Positions 56,929-64,000 of a stretch of DNA of 64,000 bases are shown here, one piece after another. Position 1 is the first letter of the stretch. Every line of letters starts with the position of its first letter. The translations under genes and the position numbers were made by a program. Under the pieces are notes generated by a model. The model made no database searches and had not been told where the DNA came from. It saw nothing but the letters and a program-made list of their open reading frames with translations. Source of the DNA: Acidaminobacter sp. (lineage in GTDB: Bacteria > Bacillota > Clostridia > Peptostreptococcales > Acidaminobacteraceae); the NCBI RefSeq assembly GCF_030247605.1, contig NZ_JAOTSB010000002.1, positions 186,001 to 250,000 on the forward strand, in the 5' to 3' direction.

Positions 56929-58107
56929 GTGCACTCTCATTTTACCAGCAAACTCTTGAATTTAAAAGATTGCTTTGTCCATAAGATATCTCATTCTGAA
57001 ACCGCTGTGAAAATATCAATCTCCACAAAGCCCAGACCGTCTACCTGTCCCATCTGCGGCAAGGTGACCACCAAGGTACACGACTATCGAAACCAGGTCC
57101 TAAAAGACCTACCCCTTATGACCAAGAACACGATCCTGCTCCTTCGAAAGCGTCGGTATGTCTGCTCCTGCGGCAAGCGGTTCTATGAGTCCTACGAGTT
57201 CCTTCCCAAGTACAGAAGAATGACCAATCGTCTAGCGGCTTACATTGTCCACGAGCTTAGAAATGCCACTCCAATGGCCGCTGTTGCTGACAAGGCAAAT
57301 GTCTCGGCACACACCGTTTCAAGGGTCTTCCGTATGATTCAGTATGACAGACCAAGCTCCCTTCCCAAAGTGCTGGCCATTGATGAATTCAAGGGCAACG
57401 CCGGAAGCGAAAAGTACCAGTGCATTCTTGTGGATCCGAAAAAGAGAGCCATCCTGGACATCCTTCCAGACCGAAGGCAGAATCACCTGATTGACTATTT
57501 TAAGAGTTATTCCAAGCATGAGCGTTTGAAGGTGCATTTCTTTGTGTGTGACATGTGGAAACCTTATGCGGATCTCGCCAGAACGTTTTTTCCCAATGCC
57601 TCCATTGTTGTCGACAAGTATCACTTCATCAGACAAGTCTCCTGGGCCATTGAAAATGTGCGTAAGCGCATCCAAAAGACGATGATCCCGGCATTGAGAA
57701 AATACTTCAAGCGAAGCCGAAGTCTGATTTTAAAGCGGACTGAAAAGTTGAAGCCCCATGAAAAAGAGCAACTGGATATCATGCTGCTGTATAGCGATGA
57801 CCTAAGACAGGCCTACAAGCTCAAGGAAGCCTTTTACGCTATTTGCCAACATGAACGTTACTCTGTCCAGAGAAAAGCCTTCTATGACTGGATCCAATAT
57901 GCCGAACAAGTGCAATTGCCAGAATTCAACGCCTGTATCACTGCTTTTCGGAACTGGAGCAAAGAGATTCTGAACGCCTTCAAATATGGATACACAAATG
58001 GCTGCACAGAAGGTTTCAACAACAAGATCAAGGTTCTGAAACGTGTGAGCTATGGTGTGAGAGACTTTGACCGCTTTAGAAATAGGATTCTGCACATTTG
58101 CTCTTAG
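56929..58107 (+). CDS. ISL3-family transposase
   Basis: 392 residues, full length. The N-terminal zinc module shows CPICGKVTTKVHDYR and CSCGKRFYE; an HTH follows (AVADKANVSAHTVSRVFR near residue 120). DDE catalytic residues are expected in VLAIDEFKGNAG, in VCDMWKPYADL with VVDKYHFIRQV, and in a late Glu near CTEGFNNKIK. The start is a GTG at 56929. No frameshift is seen, so it is probably active. Confidence 0.95.
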   Translation: MHSHFTSKLLNLKDCFVHKISHSETAVKISISTKPRPSTCPICGKVTTKVHDYRNQVLKDLPLMTKNTILLLRKRRYVCSCGKRFYESYEFLPKYRRMTNRLAAYIVHELRNATPMAAVADKANVSAHTVSRVFRMIQYDRPSSLPKVLAIDEFKGNAGSEKYQCILVDPKKRAILDILPDRRQNHLIDYFKSYSKHERLKVHFFVCDMWKPYADLARTFFPNASIVVDKYHFIRQVSWAIENVRKRIQKTMIPALRKYFKRSRSLILKRTEKLKPHEKEQLDIMLLYSDDLRQAYKLKEAFYAICQHERYSVQRKAFYDWIQYAEQVQLPEFNACITAFRNWSKEILNAFKYGYTNGCTEGFNNKIKVLKRVSYGVRDFDRFRNRILHICS

Positions 58108-58248
58108 CTTGAATCTCATTCCGGTAACCACTGGTTCTTTTTGTCATGCCATGAATTCTTAAAATCTAACTTCATAACTATAATACCCTCAAAACAACGA
58201 AGGAGCAGGGATTCGAAGAATCCCCACCCCAACTATTGACTTAGAGCC

Positions 58249-58256
58249 AAAATAAA
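58249..58256. repeat. Right target-site duplication of the IS
   Basis: AAAATAAA, matching 56788-56795. Confidence 0.9.
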
Positions 58257-58288
58257 GGCAGTGTCCTGTATTACGGACACTGCCTTTT
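58257..58288. terminator. Terminator between the carboxypeptidase gene and ridA
   Basis: GGCAGTGTCC ... GGACACTGCC followed by TTTT on the plus strand and by TTTATTTT on the minus strand. The IS landed in the A/T tract of this terminator. It serves ridA on the minus strand and, before insertion, probably the carboxypeptidase gene. Confidence 0.85.
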
Positions 58289-58310
58289 CACGCTCAATAT
58301 TCTCTATTTG

Positions 58311-58712
58311 TTATGAGTGAGTCCCCGTAAAGGCGACCATTTGAATTTCAATCACGGCGTCAAGCGGCAGCTTGGAAACTTCAACTGCGGCTCTCGCCGG
58401 TTTATGATCGCCAAAGAATTCTGCGTATACCGCATTCATTCTTGCGAACAGCGAAATGTCACGGATAAAAATCTCAACTTTTACAATTGTTTCGAGGGAA
58501 CCGCCACCGGCTTCAACGATAGCCTTGCAATTTTCAAGGGACTGTCTTGCAGCCTGCTCGATTTCCTTGTAATGCTCACCCGTAGCCGGATTGATTGGCA
58601 GCTGGCCTGAAACATAGATGAACGGACCTGCATTCATGCCTTGGGAATAAGGTCCGACTGCACCTGGCGCTTTATCTGTTGAAATAACTTTGGGTTTCAT
58701 GACTGTGCTCAT
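58311..58712 (-). CDS. ridA: RidA family enamine/imine deaminase
   Basis: Hydrolyses reactive enamines such as 2-aminoacrylate formed by PLP enzymes acting on Ser/Thr/Cys. 133 residues: KAPGAVGPYSQG near the start, GQLPINPATGE, and the catalytic Arg region KPARAAVEVSKLP near the C-terminus. AGGAGG precedes the ATG. It is the last gene of leuS-yheO-ridA. Confidence 0.93.
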   Translation of the reverse strand: MSTVMKPKVISTDKAPGAVGPYSQGMNAGPFIYVSGQLPINPATGEHYKEIEQAARQSLENCKAIVEAGGGSLETIVKVEIFIRDISLFARMNAVYAEFFGDHKPARAAVEVSKLPLDAVIEIQMVAFTGTHS

Positions 58713-58723
58713 AATAACGCCTC

Positions 58724-59380
58724 CTATTTTGTTTCCCGGATTTCATCCAGGTAATTATATATGGTGTATCTTGAAACACACAGGACGTTGGCGACATAAT
58801 CAATTGCGCCTTTTATCAGAAATGCGCCCTTTTGATCCAGGCGATCCACCATCATAACCTTGTCATCCTTGGACAAGTAGATAATAGGTTTTCCAACCTC
58901 GTCTAAAGTTTCTTTTACCAGATCCGTCAAGACGACACTAACCACATTGAGGTTCTTTGGATCACTCTGTCGCTCCTGAAAATCCTCAGATATTTTCATG
59001 ATGTCATTTAAAACGGAACGCGCTCCGACGAGCTCAGTAATGTCAAAATTGATGCAGAAACAACCAATCACTTTTAGATGCTCATCTTTGATAAATACTG
59101 TCGTCGACTTTAGTACACGCCCATCTGCGCTCTTTCCGGTGTAGTTGACAATATCTTCATCAACTTTACCATTCTGAACCAGTTTGAGTGATGCTTCAGT
59201 CATAGGGCTGCCTGAGCTCCTGCCAGTCACATGGCCGTTCTCAATAGCGACTATGGAGTGCTGCAGATCTGTAAAATCGTGCAGGACCACTTCGCAGCGG
59301 CTTCCAAAGGTTGCAGCTATGCCTTTTACCAGTGGAATATAAGACTGTATGATTGGGTTAATTTTTGTACTCATCGTCAT
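58724..59380 (-). CDS. YheO/DauR-like PAS-HTH regulator
   Basis: About 218 residues. The N-terminal YheO-like PAS domain (GSRCEVVLHDFTDLQHSIVA, FINFDITEL-type core) senses an unknown ligand, and the C-terminal HTH (GAIDYVANVLCVSRYTIYNY) binds DNA. Family members regulate amino-acid catabolism, such as D-arginine in DauR. The ATG at 59380 overlaps the leuS stop by one base; ATGs at 59374 and a GTG at 59383 are alternatives. It probably controls ridA or amino-acid use, which is an inference from position. Confidence 0.87.
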   Translation of the reverse strand: MTMSTKINPIIQSYIPLVKGIAATFGSRCEVVLHDFTDLQHSIVAIENGHVTGRSSGSPMTEASLKLVQNGKVDEDIVNYTGKSADGRVLKSTTVFIKDEHLKVIGCFCINFDITELVGARSVLNDIMKISEDFQERQSDPKNLNVVSVVLTDLVKETLDEVGKPIIYLSKDDKVMMVDRLDQKGAFLIKGAIDYVANVLCVSRYTIYNYLDEIRETK

Positions 59381-61842
59381 CACCGTACCACAATATTGAC
59401 AAGTTTCTTAGGGACGACTACAACTTTAACAATTTGTTTTCCGCTAAGTGCCTCTGAAATTTTTTCCAGAGCTAAGGCGGCTGTTTGAATCTCTTCTTGT
59501 GTGGCGTCTTTCGAAACCACCAAGTGCTCCCTGACTTTTCCATTAATCTGAACAGCAAATTCTATCTCATCCAGAATCAAAGCTTTAGCATCATAGGTTG
59601 GCCAGGACACTTCGTGGACACTTCCAGTTTTACCCAGCCCATTCCAAAGCTCTTCCATGAGATGCGGTGCAAACGGTGCCAAAAGTTTGATCAGCGATTC
59701 AGCAGCAGCGCCATAAAGCGGCGCATTCCAGCGATCTTTGGCACTTTCACGGTAGCGGTACATCTCATTGACGAGCTCCATGACAGCACTGATTGCCGTA
59801 TTGAAATTGAAGCGATCTTCAATGTCCTCAGAGACTTTTTTGATGGTGCGGTTCATGACATAATTGAGCGTCTTTTCATCCTCATGGGTCAGAACGATTT
59901 CACCGCTGCCCTTGACTGCCTCTTCGTCAGTTACCGCCCTGAAAACCCTGTTCAGGAAGCGGTGTGCGCCGTCCACACCATCATCAGACCACTCAAGATC
60001 CTTTTCTGGTGGTGAAGCAAAGAGAATAAAGAGTCGTGCCGTGTCAGCGCCATATTTGGCTATAATTTCGTCCGGACTGACGACGTTCCCTTTGGATTTT
60101 GACATTTTAGCGCCATCTTTCAGAACCATGCCTTGAGTCAGCAGATTCTTGAAAGGTTCACCGACAGGCGACAAACCCAGATCATACATAACTTTTGTAA
60201 AGAAACGGGAATAGAGCAAGTGCAGTATCGCGTGCTCAACGCCGCCAATATACTGGTCTACTTCCATCCAGTAGCTGGCAGCATCTTTGGAGAAAGGCAG
60301 TGACTCATTATGAGGATCTGTATATCTCAAGAAATACCAGGAAGAGTCTACGAAGGTATCCATGGTATCCGTTTCGCGAACCGCATGGCCGCCGCATTTT
60401 GGACAAGTGGTATTCATGAAGGTGTCACTCGTTAAGAGAGGCGATTCACCTTTCCCTGAAAACTTGACATCTCTTGGCAATACGACCGGAAGTTCTTCAA
60501 CCGGAACCGGAACGATGCCGCAATCAGGACAATTGACCATAGGAATTGGACAACCCCAATACCGCTGGCGCGACACGAGCCAGTCCCTGATTCTAAAATT
60601 AGTCGTTGCATTGCCGGAGCCTTCAGCTACCAAACGCTCAACAATTTTCTGAGTCCCCTCCTCAATGGTCAGGCCATCAAATGGTCCTGAATTAACCATT
60701 ACGCCCTTACCGGTAAAGAGTGTCTGTTGGTATTCCCCTTCAGCATCTGTCGGACGTATGACTTCGATGATCTCCAGACCATATTTCTTTGCGAAGTCGT
60801 AATCCCGCTCATCATGGGCAGGAACAGCCATGATTGCGCCTGTGCCATACTCCACCAAAACATAGTTGGCAACGTAAATAGGAATCAGGCTGCCTGTCAA
60901 TGGATGAATCGCGTATCGGCCTGTAAACAGGCCTTCCTTGACCGCCTCAGTCGAAGTCCTTTCAATTTCTGATATGCGCGCCAGACGATCGACAAATTCC
61001 CGGATAGGTGTCTCAAATTCAGTACCGGCTGTCAATTCAGCGACATAGGGATGCTCAGGTGCAAGTACCATATAAGTACATCCATAGAGCGTGTCCGGTC
61101 GGGTCGTGAAAACTTTGAGTTTTTGATCAAACCCATCAATTGCAAAATCAATTTCAGCGCCGATGCTCTTGCCAATCCAGTTCTTTTGCATGGTTTTAAC
61201 TTTTTCAGGCCAGCCGTGAAGGGTCTCAATATCCTCAAGAAGACGGTCTGCATAATTAGTAATTCTGTAGAACCATTGTGACAGATTTTTCTTGACGACC
61301 GGACTGTCACAGCGCTCGCAGAAGCCGCCTACGACCTGCTCGTTTGCGAGAACGGTCTCACAAGAGGTACACCAGTTAACCGGCGACTTCTTCTTATAAA
61401 CAAGATCCTGTTCGAAAAACTTGACGAAAAGCCATTGTGTCCACTTGTAGTAATCCTCCATACAAGTCGTCACTTCACGGTCCCAGTCATAACTGAGTCC
61501 AAGGCGCTTGAGCTGCTTTTTCATTTCAGCTATGTTGCTCTTCGTCCAGATATCAGGGTGAATCTGATTTGCGATCGCCGCGTTCTCAGCAGGCAAACCA
61601 AAAGCGTCCCAGCCAATTGGATGCAGAACGTTATACCCCTGCATTTTTTTGAATCTGGCGACAACATCACCAATGGAATAGTTGCGCACGTGTCCCATGT
61701 GAAGTTTTCCGGACGGATAGGGAAACATTTCGAGCGCATAGTACTTTTTGGCCTCCGGATTGTTGACCACTTTAAATGCATCATCTTGATCCCATTGGCG
61801 CTGCCATTTTTCTTCAATTTCAGCGAATTGATACTTCAACAA
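59380..61842 (-). CDS. leuS: Leucyl-tRNA synthetase
   Basis: Class I synthetase. 820 residues: the HIGH-type motif in [13 protein letters not shown] near residue 40, zinc cysteines in CTSCETVLA and GFCERCDSP, the CP1 editing domain ([24 protein letters not shown]), KMSKS in [12 protein letters not shown] near residue 580 and a C-terminal anticodon domain. Initiation is at one of two adjacent TTG codons (61842 or 61839); the second has better spacing to GGGAGGG. It is preceded by a leucine T-box. Confidence 0.97.
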   Translation of the reverse strand: MLKYQFAEIEEKWQRQWDQDDAFKVVNNPEAKKYYALEMFPYPSGKLHMGHVRNYSIGDVVARFKKMQGYNVLHPIGWDAFGLPAENAAIANQIHPDIWTKSNIAEMKKQLKRLGLSYDWDREVTTCMEDYYKWTQWLFVKFFEQDLVYKKKSPVNWCTSCETVLANEQVVGGFCERCDSPVVKKNLSQWFYRITNYADRLLEDIETLHGWPEKVKTMQKNWIGKSIGAEIDFAIDGFDQKLKVFTTRPDTLYGCTYMVLAPEHPYVAELTAGTEFETPIREFVDRLARISEIERTSTEAVKEGLFTGRYAIHPLTGSLIPIYVANYVLVEYGTGAIMAVPAHDERDYDFAKKYGLEIIEVIRPTDAEGEYQQTLFTGKGVMVNSGPFDGLTIEEGTQKIVERLVAEGSGNATTNFRIRDWLVSRQRYWGCPIPMVNCPDCGIVPVPVEELPVVLPRDVKFSGKGESPLLTSDTFMNTTCPKCGGHAVRETDTMDTFVDSSWYFLRYTDPHNESLPFSKDAASYWMEVDQYIGGVEHAILHLLYSRFFTKVMYDLGLSPVGEPFKNLLTQGMVLKDGAKMSKSKGNVVSPDEIIAKYGADTARLFILFASPPEKDLEWSDDGVDGAHRFLNRVFRAVTDEEAVKGSGEIVLTHEDEKTLNYVMNRTIKKVSEDIEDRFNFNTAISAVMELVNEMYRYRESAKDRWNAPLYGAAAESLIKLLAPFAPHLMEELWNGLGKTGSVHEVSWPTYDAKALILDEIEFAVQINGKVREHLVVSKDATQEEIQTAALALEKISEALSGKQIVKVVVVPKKLVNIVVR

Positions 61843-61857
61843 TAACCCTCCCTCAAC

Positions 61858-62080
61858 AAAAAATAAAAAGTGGACATTGCTTTGATCTTTAGGGACGGGC
61901 TATCGCCCGCGGTACCACCCTAATTGACATTCATGTCCACTCATTGATCCATATTTGGCAGATCAGCCTGAAGCAATTAACGTCAAATGAGTTCAGCGCG
62001 CTCTATGCCGATTCACACCTTCCACCGGCTCTCTGAAAAAGAGGTTATGCTTACTGATTTTGACAGCTTCTAATATGTTA
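61858..62080 (-). promoter_or_regulatory. T-box riboswitch (leucine) in the leuS leader
   Basis: The T-box AGGGTGGTACCGCG lies at 61921-61908 on the minus strand, with its antiterminator partner CGTCCCT downstream. The stem I signature AGAGAGCCGGTGG is near 62033. The specifier is read as GAA-CTC, a leucine codon, matching leuS. Unlike the glyS leader, no sequence pairs with CGTCCCT to make the usual terminator. The T-run before the ribosome site instead follows ATGTCCACT, which pairs with AGTGGACAT at 61941-61933, upstream of the T-box. Confidence 0.92.
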
Positions 62081-62086
62081 TTACGA

Positions 62087-62461
62087 TTAATTGTAATGAA
62101 TTGACCCTTGGCTGTCAACCTTCAATACAATTTTTTTGGCATCATTCCACAAACGTTCGAGATTATAATATTCTCTCTCTTCTTTGTGAAAAATATGCAC
62201 CAGGATATCATGATAATCCATGACGACCCAGCGTCCGGTTTTCATGCCATCCTTATATTTTGTATAGATCCCGTTCTTGGCCAATTCATCTTCAACATGG
62301 TCTGCAATTGCCACCACTTGCCGGTCTGAATTGCCTGAAGCGATTACAAAGTAATCCGCAACTGACGAGATGCCGCGAAGGTCCAAAATCACTATATCGT
62401 CGCCTTTTTTGGCGTCGATCAGCTTTCCAATTTCCTCCGCCAAGCTTAGATTGGATCCCAT
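62087..62461 (-). CDS. rsfS: Ribosome silencing factor RsfS
   Basis: Binds L14 and blocks subunit joining when nutrients are scarce. 124 residues: GDDIVILDLRGISSVADYFV and ASGNSDRQVVAIADHVE are typical, and VVMDYHDILVHIFH closes the core. GTGAGG precedes the ATG. It follows yqeK by nine bases, as in Bacillus. Confidence 0.95.
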   Translation of the reverse strand: MGSNLSLAEEIGKLIDAKKGDDIVILDLRGISSVADYFVIASGNSDRQVVAIADHVEDELAKNGIYTKYKDGMKTGRWVVMDYHDILVHIFHKEEREYYNLERLWNDAKKIVLKVDSQGSIHYN

Positions 62462-62470
62462 TCTATGACC

Positions 62471-63079
62471 TCACTTTTCCAGCGTTAACAATAACGCGTT
62501 TCTCATTTCCACACTTTGGAAATGTATTGGGCTGCCGGATTCGAGAATAAATGCAAGAGTCTGGCTGACTGACATTAGCAGCGCTTTATCCAATGATTCC
62601 TTTGACAGCATGCGAAGTGCCGACACGCCCGGATAATCGCGTCCCGGTTCAATGGCATCCGCCAGGTAGACTATTTTTTCTTCCAATGTCATATCACGCC
62701 GTCCAACAGTATGATAGCGGACTGCATCTAAAATGACAGGATCGGAAATGATCCCTTCACGGTCAAGCCAAAGAGCCGCGATTGGCCCATGTGCAATTTC
62801 CGGAAGTTCATCCACACTGTCTGATGCTGAATACCCTAGACTGCGCCCTAATTCTAATAGTTCGGATTTTTGAACGCCTTTGAACAGATCATGATAGATC
62901 GCAGCTCTTGAAACGGCCAATAGATTGCCGCCGTAAAGCTGGGACAATTCACAGGCAGTTTCCAAAACACCTAGAGTATGAGCAAGTCGCTTTTGCTTGA
63001 TTTTTCCACAGATGAAAGTGTAATCCTCCTGGAGTTCTGGAAATCTGAGACTCAGGCTCTCAATCTGACAGGGTTTCAT
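62471..63079 (-). CDS. yqeK: HD-domain Ap4A hydrolase YqeK
   Basis: Symmetrical diadenosine tetraphosphatase family in Firmicutes. About 202 residues from the ATG at 63079, with AAGGAG upstream and a 20-base overlap with nadD; an in-frame ATG at 63115 is deeper in nadD and less likely. Metal residues are in KRLAHTLGVLETA and AAIYHDLFKG, with a further His in HGPIAALWL and RYHTVGRRDM. Confidence 0.92.
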   Translation of the reverse strand: MKPCQIESLSLRFPELQEDYTFICGKIKQKRLAHTLGVLETACELSQLYGGNLLAVSRAAIYHDLFKGVQKSELLELGRSLGYSASDSVDELPEIAHGPIAALWLDREGIISDPVILDAVRYHTVGRRDMTLEEKIVYLADAIEPGRDYPGVSALRMLSKESLDKALLMSVSQTLAFILESGSPIHFQSVEMRNALLLTLEK

Positions 63080-63707
63080 GTGAAGACTCCTTGAGATATA
63101 ATTGATGCTTAACAATATATTGTGCTACGGTTTCAGGCATCAGGTATTTCACACTTTGCCCTAAAGCAATGCGCTTTCTCAGGTCTGTGGAGGATATGTC
63201 AAGCTCAGGAAGTTCTTCAATCTTTACACTGGCGCTATACCGCTGCTGCAGCTGTTCCATTTTCTGGAGAAGTACAGCCTGATCCGTACCTGGCCTCGCC
63301 GCGCCAACGAATGTCACCATTTTTAAAAGTGTTTCAACGGATCGCCAAGACTCAAGCTCCATGAGGGTATCTGCACCTGCTATGAAGAAGAATTTATCCT
63401 CAGGCGAACTTTCCCTGACAATTTGAGAGACTGTTTCATGAGAGTAGGTGACACCTTCCCGGTCAGTCTCAATCGAAGAGACTTCGAAATCGGGATGATC
63501 AAGAGTTGCCAGCATCACCATTTCATAGCGCTGTCTCGGCATTGTCATTTTATCAGCATGCTTATGGGGCGCTCGGCCCACGGGAATAAATATCACCTGA
63601 TCCAGTGATAAGCGGGTCCTCATTTCTTCAGCGAGTACCAGATGCCCATAATGAATCGGATCAAAGCTCCCGCCCATAAGTCCAATGCGTTTGCCCTTCG
63701 TCTCCAT
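63060..63707 (-). CDS. nadD: Nicotinate-nucleotide adenylyltransferase
   Basis: Makes deamido-NAD from nicotinate mononucleotide and ATP. 215 residues. The nucleotidyltransferase motif GLMGGSFDPIHYGHL is at residues 9-23, and the ISSTDLRKRI motif near residue 170. GGAGC precedes the ATG. The yhbY-nadD-yqeK-rsfS order is the standard Firmicutes cluster. Confidence 0.97.
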   Translation of the reverse strand: METKGKRIGLMGGSFDPIHYGHLVLAEEMRTRLSLDQVIFIPVGRAPHKHADKMTMPRQRYEMVMLATLDHPDFEVSSIETDREGVTYSHETVSQIVRESSPEDKFFFIAGADTLMELESWRSVETLLKMVTFVGAARPGTDQAVLLQKMEQLQQRYSASVKIEELPELDISSTDLRKRIALGQSVKYLMPETVAQYIVKHQLYLKESSHETLSD

Positions 63708-63720
63708 TGCCTACAGCTCC

Positions 63721-64000
63721 TTATTTCGGCAATTGGATTTTCGGTTCTTCATGATTCTTACGGTAAAGTGTAAACCGGTTTCCAATTGCCTGAACAAATT
63801 CAGAACGCGTTTTTTCGCAGACCTCTGAAGCAATTTCTTTTGCACTAAGCTGGCTGTTTTCAAGTACCGATACCTTGACGAGTTCGTGAGAGGTCAGACA
63901 CTCGTCAAGTTGTGCGAGCAAGCTTTCGGAAAGGCCTTCCTTTCCAATGTGCACTAGCGGTTTCAAAGGATTCGCAAGACTTTTAAGATAGCTTCGCTGT
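63721..64000 (-). CDS. yhbY: RNA-binding protein YhbY, start cut by window edge
   Basis: CRM-domain protein associated with ribosome assembly. At least 92 residues are visible; the frame runs off the window (QRSYLKSLANPLKPLVHIGK near the edge), so the start lies beyond 64000. HIGKEGLSESLL and the late AIGNRFTLYR are diagnostic. An internal ATG at 63966 is not the true start because the family's conserved N-terminal helix precedes it. Confidence 0.93.
   Translation of the reverse strand, partial: QRSYLKSLANPLKPLVHIGKEGLSESLLAQLDECLTSHELVKVSVLENSQLSAKEIASEVCEKTRSEFVQAIGNRFTLYRKNHEEPKIQLPK

Larger units (their letters stand above)
56796..58248 (+). mobile_element. ISL3-family insertion sequence (1453 bp)
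   Basis: Imperfect terminal inverted repeats of about 30 bases: left GGCTCTATAATAAATGTTGG, right (reverse complement) GGCTCTAAGTCAATAGTTGG, both continuing with GGTGGG. The element is flanked by 8-bp duplications, the usual ISL3 target size, and carries one transposase gene. It looks complete and recently inserted because both the repeats and the duplications are intact. Confidence 0.95.

Overview
The window reads as a chromosomal segment of a low-to-moderate GC Gram-positive anaerobe of the class Clostridia. Evidence: T-box leaders on glyS and leuS, HrcA/CIRCE heat-shock control, a CcpN-type repressor with PPDK and its regulatory kinase, a GerMN-domain protein, a very large 2-hydroxyacyl-CoA dehydratase-activase-like protein, and a complete selenocysteine (Sec) apparatus. 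The genus cannot be fixed from sequence alone.

Layout. Almost everything is on the minus strand, so genes are transcribed from right to left. The right edge (62.1-64.0 kb: yhbY, nadD, yqeK, rsfS) and the left half (0-31.9 kb: comEC, holA, rpsT, lepA, hemW, hrcA-grpE-dnaK-dnaJ, prmA, rsmE, mtaB, hinT, rpsU, yqeY, phoH, ybeY, cdd, era, mgtE, recO, glyS, ccpN, PPDK regulator, ppdK, dgt, dnaG) keep the classic Firmicutes housekeeping order, familiar from the Bacillus yqe-yqf region. About 30 kb of lineage-specific genes lies between rsfS and comEC.

The insert (about 31.9-62 kb) holds, from right to left: a leuS-yheO-ridA operon behind a leucine T-box; an ISL3-family insertion sequence with 8-bp target duplications; a D,D-carboxypeptidase; a ComEA-like protein; selD-selA-selB followed on the same strand by a two-component system and a GerMN protein; tRNA-Sec (selC) and plsY on the opposite strand; a DUF523 protein; a photolyase; a 1418-residue activase; an MBL-fold hydrolase; an AlaX-type editing protein; an uncharacterised protein next to an orphan TaqI/Eco57I-like DNA methylase; a PIG-L deacetylase; and an ECF transporter S component.

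How the parts work together. SelD makes selenophosphate, SelA converts Ser-tRNA-Sec to Sec-tRNA-Sec, SelB delivers it, and selC is the tRNA, so the window encodes nearly all of Sec decoding (only SerRS is elsewhere). SelD itself carries an in-frame TGA where the active-site Cys/Sec is expected, followed by a hairpin at SECIS-like spacing. Conventional gene calling would start it 27 codons late. I regard this as the most informative feature of the window.

I found no CRISPR array, prophage, rRNA operon or convincing new multi-gene defence system. The less explained elements are a pair of dispersed REP-like palindromes, two long perfect inverted repeats at gene ends, an unusual leuS T-box terminator arrangement, a histidine kinase gene without a canonical start codon, and the methylase/unknown-protein pair.
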